The notes below the pieces were generated by a model. The model was given only the letters and a program-made list of their open reading frames with translations. It made no database searches and was not told the DNA's origin. Below, one piece after another: positions 24,764-33,598 of a stretch of DNA of 64,000 bases. Within the stretch, counting starts at the first letter, position 1; the number at the start of each line of letters is the position of its first letter. A program made the position numbers and the translations under genes. The stretch is from Levilactobacillus tangyuanensis (GTDB taxonomy: Bacteria; Bacillota; Bacilli; Lactobacillales; Lactobacillaceae), in NCBI RefSeq assembly GCF_003946545.1, contig NZ_RHOA01000002.1:274210-338209 (forward strand). The letters are read 5' to 3'.

Positions 24764-24967
24764 TTAGTCGACAACCGAAACGTTAGCAGCTTGTGGGCCA
24801 CGGTCGCCTTGTTCTACATCAAGGGATACGTGTTGGCCTTCTTCAAGAGTCTTGAAGCCTTCACTGTTGATAGCAGAGAAGTGAACGAAAACGTCTGAGC
24901 CGTTTTCCAAAGTGATGAAGCCGTAACCTTTATCAGCGTTGAACCATTTAACAGTACCTTGTTCCAT
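24764..24967 (-). CDS. cspA: Cold-shock protein, CspA family
   Basis: A 67-residue nucleic-acid-binding beta-barrel. It has [16 protein letters not shown] (RNP1) and DVFVHFSAI (RNP2), as in CspA/CspB RNA chaperones. The ATG at 24967 follows GGAGG. The frame stays open upstream but that part is the 5' leader, about 150 nt long and probably structured, as is usual for cold-shock mRNAs. It is monocistronic. Confidence 0.95.
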   Translation of the reverse strand: MEQGTVKWFNADKGYGFITLENGSDVFVHFSAINSEGFKTLEEGQHVSLDVEQGDRGPQAANVSVVD

Positions 24968-25145
24968 AAGAATGAAACCTCCGTGCGCATAGCGCAATAA
25001 TATTTGCATTTGAAAGCTGGGGTCAAAGGAGCCATTCTTAAAGAACGTCGAGCCTTTAAAACTTCCGAACCATAAATACATTATCCATAGGATACCAGGT
25101 ATTCGGCAGAATAGCAAATGAGTTGTTTGCTTTTATCCGCTTTTT

Positions 25146-25766
25146 TTAAGAGTTACTGATGTGATGTGTTAACCATAACCGCGCCGCGAGTACCTCTTGG
25201 GGCGTTAATTGATGACTCCCATTGGTTACCTCTAAAGTTGTTTCGGCCCCAACTTTTTTGCAAGCGGATTCAACCCGACTCACCGTCTCGACACTAACCA
25301 ATGGATCACGCCGTCCCGCCGACAACCAAACCGCTAACTCGTCAGTCTTTCGGGGAACTGGTGCGGTCAACCACAACGGGTGAAATAAAACCGCCGTTAC
25401 CGCCGGAATCATCCCTGTCTGCACGCCGTACGCGGCCATAGCGGCCCCGTTAGAGTAACCGATAACAATTAGTCGTTGCCCTTCCCAATGATGGTCAGCA
25501 CACACCTGAAGGGCCTTCTGGCCAATCCAGGCCGCCTCGGTCGCCACTTGCTGTGCATCGACTGGTCCGGCCGCGGTTTGCTGAAAGTATTGACGTTGGG
25601 CACCAAGTCCCTGCCGCCCGGCAATGGTCAGCAGTGGACTCTGGGGGGCCAACCGCCGGCCAAAGGTCAGTATTTCTTGATTGGTGCCACCGGTTCCCTG
25701 CAGCAGGAGCACTGGTGGCTCAGTATTGGCCCCCGGGAGCCATTCAACTAAGCTTTCCTCGTCCAA
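25146..25766 (-). CDS. Alpha/beta hydrolase, carboxylesterase/phospholipase type
   Basis: A 206-residue cytoplasmic hydrolase. LLLQGTGGTNQE (about 20-31) forms the oxyanion region. The nucleophile Ser is in IGYSNGAAMA (about 101-110), the acid Asp in AGRRDPLVS (about 150-158) and His in NGSHQLTP. It resembles YpfH/YodD-type esterases, and the natural ester is unknown. It is the last gene of a likely mutY, 106-aa protein, hydrolase run. Only 11 bp separate it from the gene before. Confidence 0.85.
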   Translation of the reverse strand: MDEESLVEWLPGANTEPPVLLLQGTGGTNQEILTFGRRLAPQSPLLTIAGRQGLGAQRQYFQQTAAGPVDAQQVATEAAWIGQKALQVCADHHWEGQRLIVIGYSNGAAMAAYGVQTGMIPAVTAVLFHPLWLTAPVPRKTDELAVWLSAGRRDPLVSVETVSRVESACKKVGAETTLEVTNGSHQLTPQEVLAARLWLTHHISNS

Positions 25767-25777
25767 GGCATCCCCTC

Positions 25778-26098
25778 CTAGCGGCGAACCACAATCTCAA
25801 TTTGTTCCTTTTGTGGCGCAAAGTTTAAGCCAGAACAGGTTTCGGTTAAAATTTTTTCATATTCGGATAAGACATCGACGGGAAGCGGCGTGTGAGTTCG
25901 CAAGTGGTCAATTAATTCCTTGGCCGACTTAATCTCTTTCAGTGAGACAAACAACAACGCGTTATTAATTAAATCCCGCAACAAATCTGTCAATAATCCA
26001 TTGGGTTTCCCCGCGGGATCGGTGACCACGACCTGATGACTTTCAACTTCCTGATGATTCATGGAGACTTGTTTTAAAACGGAAAAAATTGTGGGCAT
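25778..26098 (-). CDS. Hypothetical protein, 106 aa
   Basis: I do not recognise this protein. It starts MPTIFSVLKQVSMNHQEVE and includes a hydrophobic helix (LLRDLINNALLFVSLKEI, about 38-55) and an alternating C-terminal strand (QKEQIEIVVRR). There is no signal peptide. The ATG at 26098 has GGAGGA nine bases upstream; an in-frame GTG at 26107 would touch that site. It lies between mutY and the hydrolase gene on the same strand. Confidence 0.7.
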   Translation of the reverse strand: MPTIFSVLKQVSMNHQEVESHQVVVTDPAGKPNGLLTDLLRDLINNALLFVSLKEIKSAKELIDHLRTHTPLPVDVLSEYEKILTETCSGLNFAPQKEQIEIVVRR

Positions 26099-26165
26099 GT
26101 TGATCACTCCTCCTGAATTAATTTGATTTTAAGCTGATCATACAGCTTTTTACCTAGAACGAGAA

Positions 26166-27302
26166 CTACTTCCATTCTTTTTCGTCAAAAGGATTTTGGT
26201 CCTGCAACCGTTGGCCCATTTTTTCTTGGACCTTTGGTAAGGGCAAATCCGCGATATCCCCGGGGGCAACCCATTGCCCCGGGTAAAATTGGAGATCGGA
26301 AACGGTTTGTAAGTTGGCCATTAATAATTTCACCTGCCAGCGTTGATGCGTGTACGTCTGGCTCACGCTACGACCACCCAACGGCTGTAGGCTCAAGTCC
26401 AAATGTGCCTCCTGTTGCCACCGTCGCGTTAATGCCACGATGTCCGTTGCCAGGCTTGGTTCGCCATCATCTTCTTCTCTGAGGTCCGCTTGGCGGACAA
26501 GGGGAAAGGTCCAATAGCCGCTCAACATTTCCTGTTCGGTACGTTGGACCATCAGATAACCAGCGGGCGAATGAATAATCAGGCCATAATACGGCATCAA
26601 TTTAGGCCGCGGCGCCTTCGTCTTCACGGGAAAATCCGTGACCCGCCCCGCCCGAAGGGACGCGTCGAACTCCTTAACTGGCGAGTGTGCCGGGTCGGAA
26701 TTCTTCGCCGTCATGTAGCTTGACCCGAGATCCATGATGGCCTGATTGAAAGCCCCCGGACGTTTAGGATCAACGATTGGTTGAATGATCTTCTCAAACG
26801 TTTGTCGCGTGCGTGGTTTGGCGATATCGTCCTCAATCATCAGGAGCCGAGCGAAGACGCGAAAGGCATTACCATCCACGGCCGGCACGACCTCACCAAA
26901 GGCAATGCTAGCGATCGCACTGGCCGTATAAGGCCCCACGCCAACCAAATCTGCCAGTCCCGCCGCCGTCCGCGGCCACTCGCCATGGTAATCCGTCACA
27001 ATTTGCTGGGCGGCTCGTTGCAGGTTACGGGCGCGGGAATAGTAACCCAACCCCTGCCAGGCCTTCAACAATTGCGGTTCCGGTGCCGCTGCCAATGCCG
27101 CCACCGTCGGAAAGTTGGCCATGAAGTTTTCATAATAAGGGATGACCGTTTGGACCTGGGTCTGCTGTAACATAACCTCGCTGACCCAGACGTGGTAGGG
27201 ATCCTGATCGTGTCGCCATGGCAAGTCCCGCCCCTCTTGGTCATACCAGGTCAATAGCGCCTGCCGAAATGCCTTAACCGTGGCCGGTGTCCATTCTTCC
27301 AT
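26166..27302 (-). CDS. mutY: Adenine DNA glycosylase MutY, cluster-less type
   Basis: A 378-residue enzyme that removes adenine mispaired with 8-oxoguanine. The catalytic Glu42 is in SEVMLQQTQV, the helix-hairpin-helix is LVGVGPYTASAIA (about 119-131), and Asp143 is in AVDGNAF. The C-terminal NUDIX-like domain (about 230-360) recognises 8-oxoG. The four Cys that bind the 4Fe-4S cluster in most MutY are absent: the region after MDLGSS (about 191-215) has none. Cluster-free MutY is known from Lactobacillus relatives. AAAGGATGGG precedes the chosen ATG. Confidence 0.93.
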   Translation of the reverse strand: MEEWTPATVKAFRQALLTWYDQEGRDLPWRHDQDPYHVWVSEVMLQQTQVQTVIPYYENFMANFPTVAALAAAPEPQLLKAWQGLGYYSRARNLQRAAQQIVTDYHGEWPRTAAGLADLVGVGPYTASAIASIAFGEVVPAVDGNAFRVFARLLMIEDDIAKPRTRQTFEKIIQPIVDPKRPGAFNQAIMDLGSSYMTAKNSDPAHSPVKEFDASLRAGRVTDFPVKTKAPRPKLMPYYGLIIHSPAGYLMVQRTEQEMLSGYWTFPLVRQADLREEDDGEPSLATDIVALTRRWQQEAHLDLSLQPLGGRSVSQTYTHQRWQVKLLMANLQTVSDLQFYPGQWVAPGDIADLPLPKVQEKMGQRLQDQNPFDEKEWK

Positions 27303-27533
27303 CGAATCCCATCCTTTTAGTTGTTTTCCCCATTCTAGCCAATTCTCGACATGACAACAAGTGTGACGATAAATGGGACTTGACGTCACCCAGGGACTCA
27401 CCTATTATCGAGAAAGATAACCCATTGAACAATCGTGTCCACCCATTCGGTTTTCGACTCACTTAGGGGGTATTTCTACCTATAAGTCACTCAAATGGCC
27501 ACGGACATGCGGTAATATATCGGAGGATTAACT

Positions 27534-29183
27534 GTGAAACGATGGAAATTATTATTACTTCTTATTCTATGTGGCGGACTCGCTGGCTGCTCAATCAGCC
27601 ACGAAACGGAGACCCCCAGCGACAGTAAGGGCGTGATGACCAAGCGTCAGGTGCTTAATCTGGCCAGCTCGCAACCCATCCGTACCCTGGATAGCGACAA
27701 GATGAGCCAATTTGGTCGGTTAAACAACACGATTGAAGGCCTCTATACCACGGCCAACGACGGGCAAGCAGAGTTGGCGCTCGCCAAAAAGGTCCACGTC
27801 AACGCGGCTAAAACCACTTACACCTTCACGTTATATCACGACTCTTATTGGAGTAACGGTGATGTCATCACCGCCAAGGACTTCGTCTATTCCTGGCAAC
27901 GCGCGCTGGCGCCGAAGACCAAGGCCCCGGATGCCGACCTCTTTACGGGTCTGCACAACGCCAAACAGATCCTGGCCGGTAAACTACCGGCCACCAAGCT
28001 TGGTGTCAGTGCTCCCAGCAAATTTAAGTTAGTGGTCAAGCTCGATCATCCCATGGCCGAGTTGCCGCAACGATTAGCCTATCCATTATTTGGCCCCCAA
28101 GATGAACGAATTGCCAACAAATATGGGCGTAAGTATGCCACGCGGCCCCAATATCAGGTCTACGCGGGTCCCTTCATGGTGGCAACCAAGGGCTATACAA
28201 AGACGCATTGGCATCTGGTTCCCAATCCACATTACTGGGACCGCGATCACGTTTATCTAACGCGGATCAATGTCACCGTCTTCACCTCGCAAAAGAAAAT
28301 GTGGCAAGCCTACCAGGATGGCAAGTTGGATGAAGTCCATCTTCCATTCCAAAAGGATAAGCACCTGGAAAAACAAGCGGACTACACGGCCCGGCCGTAC
28401 TCTAAAATGTTACTACTGAGTTATCGGCAGCACGGTCCCAAGGCCGGTACCAATCGGCTACTAAAACAGGCCCAAGCTCGGCTGGCAATCTCTCATGCCA
28501 TCAACCGAAAAAGCCTCGGATCATCGACCTACGGCACGACATCACTGCCCGCTCTTGGCATTGTGCCGGCAGGTCTAAGTCGGGGTCAGCGGGGGACGGC
28601 AGACTTCGCCGCCGCGCAGACCAACCAGTCTACCCTGGCCTATAAGCCGACACTGGCTGTCAGGGAATGGCAAGCCGCCTTGAAACAGGCTGGTACCAGT
28701 CACACCACCCTATCCCTCAGTTACCTCGATACACCGGCAACTGCCAAGGTTGCCAAACGCCTTAAGCAACAGCTGACCAAGGTGCTCCCAGGACTGAAGA
28801 TGACGTTAAAAGCCCGAGAATGGACCATCAGTGAACAGGATGACGAGGTCGATACCGATATTACCCTGACCACCCAACGGGCCCAGTACGCCGACCCACT
28901 GTCCATGCTGGCCCTCTTCACCACCGAGAACGCGGCGAACACCGGCCACTGGTCCAGTGAAGCCTACGACAGTCTCGTGGCCCAGGCCAGCAACGCCAGC
29001 AGCTTCAACAATCAACGCTGGCAAAACCTGTTGAAGGCCGAGGGAATCTTGATGAAGTATCAAGGGGTCACCCCACTCCTACAGCCTGCTAGCAACTACC
29101 TGGTCAATCCTAAGCTCAATGGTGTCCAATTTAATACGGTCGGCACGCAATCCAATTTCAAAGGTGCCTACTTTGTGAGATAA
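27534..29183 (+). CDS. Oligopeptide ABC transporter substrate-binding lipoprotein (OppA-like)
   Basis: A 549-residue extracellular lipoprotein. The signal is MKRWKLLLLLILCGGLAGC with a lipobox ending LAGC (Cys19). It has the SBP family-5 patterns TYTFTLYHDSYWSNGDVITA, DFVYSWQRALAPKTKAPDA and AKRLKQQLTKVL. It delivers peptides to an ABC permease, but none is encoded here, so it would share one elsewhere. It starts with GTG behind GGAGG. It is a paralogue of the OppA-like gene at 39,499 but more diverged, and it lacks that gene's leader. A terminator follows directly. Confidence 0.9.
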   Translation: MKRWKLLLLLILCGGLAGCSISHETETPSDSKGVMTKRQVLNLASSQPIRTLDSDKMSQFGRLNNTIEGLYTTANDGQAELALAKKVHVNAAKTTYTFTLYHDSYWSNGDVITAKDFVYSWQRALAPKTKAPDADLFTGLHNAKQILAGKLPATKLGVSAPSKFKLVVKLDHPMAELPQRLAYPLFGPQDERIANKYGRKYATRPQYQVYAGPFMVATKGYTKTHWHLVPNPHYWDRDHVYLTRINVTVFTSQKKMWQAYQDGKLDEVHLPFQKDKHLEKQADYTARPYSKMLLLSYRQHGPKAGTNRLLKQAQARLAISHAINRKSLGSSTYGTTSLPALGIVPAGLSRGQRGTADFAAAQTNQSTLAYKPTLAVREWQAALKQAGTSHTTLSLSYLDTPATAKVAKRLKQQLTKVLPGLKMTLKAREWTISEQDDEVDTDITLTTQRAQYADPLSMLALFTTENAANTGHWSSEAYDSLVAQASNASSFNNQRWQNLLKAEGILMKYQGVTPLLQPASNYLVNPKLNGVQFNTVGTQSNFKGAYFVR

Positions 29184-29185
29184 AA

Positions 29186-29220
29186 TAACCCCGTCAGCAT
29201 CTTTGCTGGCGAGGTTTTTG
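29186..29220 (+). terminator. Terminator after the OppA-like gene
   Basis: AACC-cc-GTCAGC pairs with GCTGGC-ga-GGTT, followed by TTTTTG. Confidence 0.85.
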
Positions 29221-29241
29221 TTTTTGCTTTTTGTTGAGTTG

Positions 29242-29415
29242 GACCGCCGACGGCGGTCAGGGGCTGCGTCCTATGGGGTCCGTCCAGAGCCAAAGAGCGG
29301 TCTCTGGACTCGCCTTTAATCCCCACAAAGCCCGTGGTTATCAAAGGTCGACCCGTGCTGTAAGGCCGGAATTCCACCGCCCTAACACCACTTTCACAGG
29401 ACTCCGCCCCTGACC
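29242..29415. repeat. Structured intergenic repeat, copy 3
   Basis: It begins with the palindrome GACCGCC-gac-GGCGGTC (29242-29258), built like the one at 3593. The outer stem GGTCAGGGGC (29255-29264) pairs with GCCCCTGACC (29406-29415). On the reverse strand an inner hairpin, CCAGA-gaccgctctttgg-CTCTGG, lies at about 29283-29308 and carries the shared GACCGCT..GGCT loop. The next ~235 bp (29416-29650) show no gene or repeat. Confidence 0.55.
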
Positions 29416-29650
29416 ACCTCTGGCTAAAACTTTCCGAAGACACCAGACCAACCACTAAAGTCAAAGCCCTGGCGAGACTACATCTCCAACTTTCTGCCAA
29501 GCCACATGTGCCCAGCAAAAAGTGTCGAGCTGTTCGTCACACTGCCCAATCTCAAATTGGAAGCTCCATATGACGTGGGTACACGGGCTAAGTTAAGCAA
29601 CTGGATCCGATGCCATCACAGTTGCCAGCCCATTTATTACTTGCCTTAGC

Positions 29651-30172
29651 CGACCCAATTATCCACCACAAGTTGTCGACCAGCAATTCGTGCCATATGG
29701 CTGTGATAGCCTATTGAGAAATCCGCTAACAATTTCAAGCCGAAGGCGGCCAGACAGAGCCCCGTGACGGTGGCGTTGACCGGGTGGGCCTTCCGGTTTA
29801 GGCCACGGGCCAGGCGACTAGACCCACGGGTTGGGTGTGGCTGGTTGCTGCCCTGAAGACCGCTTCTCAGGCTTCAGGTCTGCCCCACAGGATGGCGGCT
29901 GGCCACTGTGGCGACCCAATCATCCACCACAAGTTGCCGACCGGCAATTCGTGCCATATGGCTGTGATAGCGTATTGAGAAATCCGCTAACAATTTCAAG
30001 CCGAAGGCGGCCAGACAGAGCCCCGTGACGGTGGCGTTGACCGGGTGGACTTCCCGGTTTAGGCCACGGGCCAGGCTACCAGACTCACGGGCTAGGTGTG
30101 GCTGGTTGCTGCCCTGAAGACCGCTTCTCAGGCTTCAGGTCTGCCCCACAGGGCGGCGTCTGGCCGCCGTAG
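29651..30172. repeat. Two tandem 261-bp copies of a foldable repeat (copies 4 and 5)
   Basis: The sequence from CGACCCAATT at 29651 recurs from 29912 at over 90% identity by eye, and a third unit begins (GCGACC) at 30172 before breaking off. Within each unit an outer stem GGCGGCCAGAC / GTCTGGCCGCC (perfect in the second copy, 30006-30016 with 30158-30168) encloses ACCGGG/CCCGGT and CCTGAAG-accgcttctcagg-CTTCAGG hairpins. No conserved reading frame is seen. Confidence 0.7.
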
Positions 30173-30198
30173 GCGACCTTCAATCTAGACCAAAGGAA

Positions 30199-30510
30199 TT
30201 AGCTCAAGGCCGCTGAAGCCTTTTTGACAACGGTGTCGCTGACGAATTCGCTGGTTAGCCGCTGCATTGGCGTGTAATCATGCCGTTTCTTAAACGGTAC
30301 CGGTTCGGCAGCGATGACGGCCACCTTCAGATTGTTCTCGGTTAAGAAGATCTGCCCAACGCCTTGATACTTACCCTTGCTGTGCTTGCCAGTTCGCCAA
30401 GCATGGAGTTTGAACCCCCCGTCTGGCTCACGTTTGATTTCATACTCACCGGAAGCGTTGGCAACAACGGGCACGCCGGTGTATAGATTTACCGCATATT
30501 GACCTTTCAT
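30199..30510 (-). CDS. Hypothetical protein, 103 aa, coupled to lplA
   Basis: It starts MKGQYAVNLYTGVPVVANASG, continues with a beta-rich middle (GGFKLHAWRTGKHSKGKYQG) and ends in a helical VKKASAALS. There is no signal peptide. The ATG at 30510 overlaps the lplA stop codon in an ATGA arrangement with GGAGG inside lplA, so translation is coupled. The function is unknown, and a role linked to lipoylation is suggested only by position. A longer open frame upstream of this ATG is out-of-frame lplA sequence. Confidence 0.7.
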   Translation of the reverse strand: MKGQYAVNLYTGVPVVANASGEYEIKREPDGGFKLHAWRTGKHSKGKYQGVGQIFLTENNLKVAVIAAEPVPFKKRHDYTPMQRLTSEFVSDTVVKKASAALS

Positions 30511-31544
30511 TCTGCTACCTCCGTTAAGGCTTGAACCAGGGGCTCGACACCATCCGAACCTAAGACAGCCATGACCGTCGGAACAGCCAGAATCGGCCGA
30601 ACGGCCGCCGGTGTCGCGGGCTGACCGACCAGTTGTTGGGCAATGCCCGCCAGTGCCGTCGGCGTCCCCACCGTGCCAAACAAGGCAACGGATCGTAGCT
30701 GCTCGTTGTGCCGGGTAAAGTTGACGTGAAGCTGTCCGCTGGCCAGCTTCAACTGCCGGTATTCCCGAAAGCCGGGATTGGCGCCGTAATTCCAAGCATC
30801 CGTGGCATACTTTTCGGCCAGCCGCTGATCAATGACGGCCCAGTCGTGGTCGGTCAGATGATACGTTTCAATTTGATCGAGTCGGTCCACGTTAAAGATG
30901 TGGCAAAGTAAGGCCACACGAAAATCTTGGATGGAAAGATCCTGGTAGGCCGGCGCCAGATATTGGCGAAGGTTCGTGATCGACACGCGATTGGAAGCCA
31001 CGCCGGGATGACCGCCCTCGGCCGCAGGAATCAAGGCCGCATGGGCCGCCGCCACGTTAAGATCATACATGATGGTGCCACCGGCCGCGTAACCATCCCC
31101 ATTCTTAAACATGGTCATGCCGGAAAACTTCTGATCGCCGACCATGAGGGCACTCTTGTTACTGATGCCAAGATTATTGACACCCATGGCAGCTAGTGCC
31201 CTTAGAATCGGTTCCGCAAAGACCGTGTAATCACCAAAGGTCGACCCATCCTTAGGGTCCCCGTTGATGATATGCTCAAAGATTAAATTGCGCTCGTCGT
31301 GGTAAACCGCGCCCCCACCAGAAGTCCGCCGCACCAATTGAACCTGATTATCGGCAAGATACTTGAAATCCACCTCGGCCGTCACCGTTTGATTAATCCC
31401 GACGATCACAGCGGGCCGGTTAACATACATCATGAGTCCGTGGCCTGGCAGCTTCAAATCATTCACCAAGTAATTATCGATGGACTGATTGACCACCGCA
31501 TCCGTGACAACTCTGCCGTGACGATTCGTATCGATCAGATACAT
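30507..31544 (-). CDS. lplA: Lipoate-protein ligase A
   Basis: A 345-residue enzyme that activates lipoate with ATP and attaches it to a lysine of lipoyl domains. RRTSGGGAVYHDERNLIFEHI (about 70-90) holds the lipoyl-AMP loop. GDQKFSGMTMFKNGDGYAAGGT (about 136-157) contains the KxSG motif with the catalytic Lys. A C-terminal accessory domain follows. GGGAGC precedes the ATG at 31544. It is divergent from a GcvH-like lipoyl protein 146 bp away, its plausible substrate. Confidence 0.93.
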   Translation of the reverse strand: MYLIDTNRHGRVVTDAVVNQSIDNYLVNDLKLPGHGLMMYVNRPAVIVGINQTVTAEVDFKYLADNQVQLVRRTSGGGAVYHDERNLIFEHIINGDPKDGSTFGDYTVFAEPILRALAAMGVNNLGISNKSALMVGDQKFSGMTMFKNGDGYAAGGTIMYDLNVAAAHAALIPAAEGGHPGVASNRVSITNLRQYLAPAYQDLSIQDFRVALLCHIFNVDRLDQIETYHLTDHDWAVIDQRLAEKYATDAWNYGANPGFREYRQLKLASGQLHVNFTRHNEQLRSVALFGTVGTPTALAGIAQQLVGQPATPAAVRPILAVPTVMAVLGSDGVEPLVQALTEVAE

Positions 31545-31644
31545 GTGTATTGCTCCCTTCTCTGAGCCTATTTTTAAATTGAGTTTAGCATACACCTACG
31601 GCGGCAACAACTTCCAACGAGACGAGTTGTTGTCAGGATGATCT

Positions 31645-31674
31645 TTGAAAGCGTATACTTAATATGAGTATACA
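31645..31674 (+). promoter_or_regulatory. Promoter of the GcvH-like gene overlapping a CRE-like box
   Basis: TTGAAA (31645-31650) and TATACA (31669-31674) are spaced 18 bp. The -35 is embedded in TGAAAGCGTATACT (31646-31659), which misses the cre consensus only at the last base. CcpA repression is plausible. Confidence 0.4.
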
Positions 31675-31690
31675 CGAGGGAGGAATTCAT

Positions 31691-32071
31691 ATGAGTGAAC
31701 CAACACAGTCATTTTGGCAACGCCTCTTCAGCTGGTGGCCCCGGCATAAGGCCCCCGCACCACAACTCACCATTAAGGATGGTGTGTGGCTAGAGCAACG
31801 AGATCAAGGTCATTACCGGCTTGGCCTCTCCAGCGATGCCCTGGAACAGATTGGCGAGATTAGCTTCGCCGACCTGCCCGTCCTAGATGGTGACGTTCTC
31901 GCGGAGGGCGATGATATTCTCGAGGTTGAAAGTGACAAGGCCGTCGAAAATTTCAAGACGCCCGTGGCTGGCACCATTACCAAGGTCAACGAAGGCCTGA
32001 TCGCCGACCCCACTCGGCTTAATGAAAATTCACAAACTGATAATTGGGTCTTAGATATCCAAAGCCATTAA
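31691..32071 (+). CDS. GcvH-like lipoyl-domain protein
   Basis: A 126-residue protein with a Trp/Arg-rich N-terminal extension (SFWQRLFSWWPRHK) and an H-protein fold. GLSSDALEQIGEISFADLP (about 45-63) and LEVESDKAVENFKTPVAGT (about 77-95) match it, the lipoylated Lys being Lys83. No glycine-cleavage P, T or L protein is in the window. GcvH-like proteins outside glycine cleavage act as lipoyl carriers or as targets of the SirTM/macrodomain redox system. It lies opposite lplA. GAGGGAGG precedes the ATG. Confidence 0.85.
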   Translation: MSEPTQSFWQRLFSWWPRHKAPAPQLTIKDGVWLEQRDQGHYRLGLSSDALEQIGEISFADLPVLDGDVLAEGDDILEVESDKAVENFKTPVAGTITKVNEGLIADPTRLNENSQTDNWVLDIQSH

Positions 32072-32072
32072 A

Positions 32073-32106
32073 AAAAGTCGCTGGACAATGACGTCCGGCG
32101 ACTTTT
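32073..32106. terminator. Terminator after the GcvH-like gene
   Basis: AAAGTCGC-t-GGAC pairs with GTCC-g-GCGACTTT, followed by T. It also faces the convergent aldo/keto reductase. Confidence 0.85.
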
Positions 32107-32120
32107 CAATACCGTAATCT

Positions 32121-33104
32121 CTACCACTTGTATTGAACGGGATTCTTAATGTATTTATTGTAAACGTCACGCACAACGGCCATTTGGTCGTCAGTGAAGG
32201 CTGGCAGGTCTGCCGCCGCAACGTTACGGGCAATCTGTTCGGGCTTGGATGCCCCTGGAATCACCGTGCTGACCGCATCCGACATCAAGATGTAGCGTAA
32301 GGCGAGTGGCGCCAACGCTTGGTCTAGGCCGAGGCGTTCGTGAAGTTCATTGGCCGCCTTGACCCCCGTGGCATAATCAACACCGGAGAAGGTTTCCCCT
32401 TGGTCAAAGGCCTCACCGTGGCGGTTAAAGCTTCGATGATCGTCCTTACCGAATGTGGTATCTAGGGTGTATTTACCACTCAATAGACCACTGGCCAATG
32501 GGACCCGGGCGATAATCCCCACGTTGTGTTCCTTAGCCATCTTGAAGAAATTATCGGCTGGCCGTAAGCGGAACATGTTGTAGATGATTTCCACCGCAGA
32601 AATATCGTAGTCCAGGGCCTTCATGGCTTCCTCGACGCGTTCCACACTGACCCCGTAATTCTTGATCTTCCCAGCTTTCTTCAACTCATCCAACGCGAAG
32701 AAAACTTCAGGTTCATAGTAAACGGGTGTGGGTGGACAGTGTAAGAGCACATTGTCCAGGGCATCAACCTGTAGATTCTGCAGGCTTTCCTCAACAGATT
32801 TGGTGATATTGGCCTTGGTGTACCCACTAGCAACGTGGGGATCTAACTTACGGCCAACCTTGGTCGAAACGAAGACCTTGTCGCGCTTGTCCTTAATGAA
32901 ACTGGCCAAGGCCCGTTCACTTTGACCATCCTGATAGATATCAGCGGTGTCAAAGAAGTTAACGCCGGCATCGTATGCTGCTGCCAAGGTGTCCTGAGCA
33001 TCTTGTTCGTTGAAGGGGTCGCCCCACTTTGAACCGAGTTGCCAAGTCCCCAATGAGACCTCGCTGATCTCAAAATTTGTTTTACCTAGGGTCCGATACT
33101 TCAT
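32121..33104 (-). CDS. Aldo/keto reductase
   Basis: A 327-residue NADPH-dependent TIM-barrel oxidoreductase. Asp and Tyr of the tetrad are in FFDTADIYQDGQSE (about 50-63), Lys in VSTKVGRKL and His in LLHCPPTP. The C-terminal VIPGASKPEQIARN block binds the cofactor phosphate. It resembles YhdN/general stress protein 69-type AKRs. The substrate is unknown. It is monocistronic, and about 200 bp separate it from the 71-aa gene upstream. Confidence 0.9.
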   Translation of the reverse strand: MKYRTLGKTNFEISEVSLGTWQLGSKWGDPFNEQDAQDTLAAAYDAGVNFFDTADIYQDGQSERALASFIKDKRDKVFVSTKVGRKLDPHVASGYTKANITKSVEESLQNLQVDALDNVLLHCPPTPVYYEPEVFFALDELKKAGKIKNYGVSVERVEEAMKALDYDISAVEIIYNMFRLRPADNFFKMAKEHNVGIIARVPLASGLLSGKYTLDTTFGKDDHRSFNRHGEAFDQGETFSGVDYATGVKAANELHERLGLDQALAPLALRYILMSDAVSTVIPGASKPEQIARNVAAADLPAFTDDQMAVVRDVYNKYIKNPVQYKW

Positions 33105-33312
33105 TCATTATCCCTACTTTCCCGTACCAGTCATGCCGGTACTTTCTCCCTTATTCTGACAGTTATAAAATAGCATTTCAAACGATTTGTGCTACCGGTT
33201 GAACAAAATATTTACCATTCACCGATAAAAGGACTAACATAAAAGTTGAAGCCGGTGGCTATGCCAGTAACATAAACCGCTGACCCCAATTTCTAATTGG
33301 AGGTAATTGGTT

Positions 33313-33528
33313 ATGGCTGTTGTAGAAAAGACTGCTTTATTGGATGAAAAGATGAACGAAGTATTTGATTGGTCCGACGCAACGTTACCTGTTCGTGACG
33401 CTCTCTGGGACCACTTCATGGAGTCCAATGGTCACAACACCGATGAAACTGAAGCTTCAATGAAGGAAATCGATGCTAAGTCCGACGCTGATGTTCGGAC
33501 CTATGTTGAAGATAACCTCAAGAAGTAA
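33313..33528 (+). CDS. Small acidic protein, 71 aa
   Basis: It starts MAVVEKTALLDEKMNEVFDW and ends YVEDNLKK. It is strongly acidic, helical and soluble, with no Cys. GGAGGT is well placed before the ATG at 33313 and a strong terminator follows the stop, so it is a free-standing, probably abundant protein. Family not recognised with certainty. Codon use looks like that of a highly expressed gene. Confidence 0.75.
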   Translation: MAVVEKTALLDEKMNEVFDWSDATLPVRDALWDHFMESNGHNTDETEASMKEIDAKSDADVRTYVEDNLKK

Positions 33529-33549
33529 CAGCACCCGGCTGTCTCAACC

Positions 33550-33585
33550 AAAAAAATCCTCTCGCTAATCAACGAGAGGATTTTT
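33550..33585. terminator. Terminator, bidirectional
   Basis: AAATCCTCTCG pairs with CGAGAGGATTT, with A and T runs outside, between the 71-aa gene and the convergent phosphatase gene. Confidence 0.9.
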
Positions 33586-33598
33586 GTTTGTCTAAATT

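Noticed and set aside
29651..30172. CRISPR-like array
   Set aside because: Only two long units of 261 bp with no spacers, and no cas genes.
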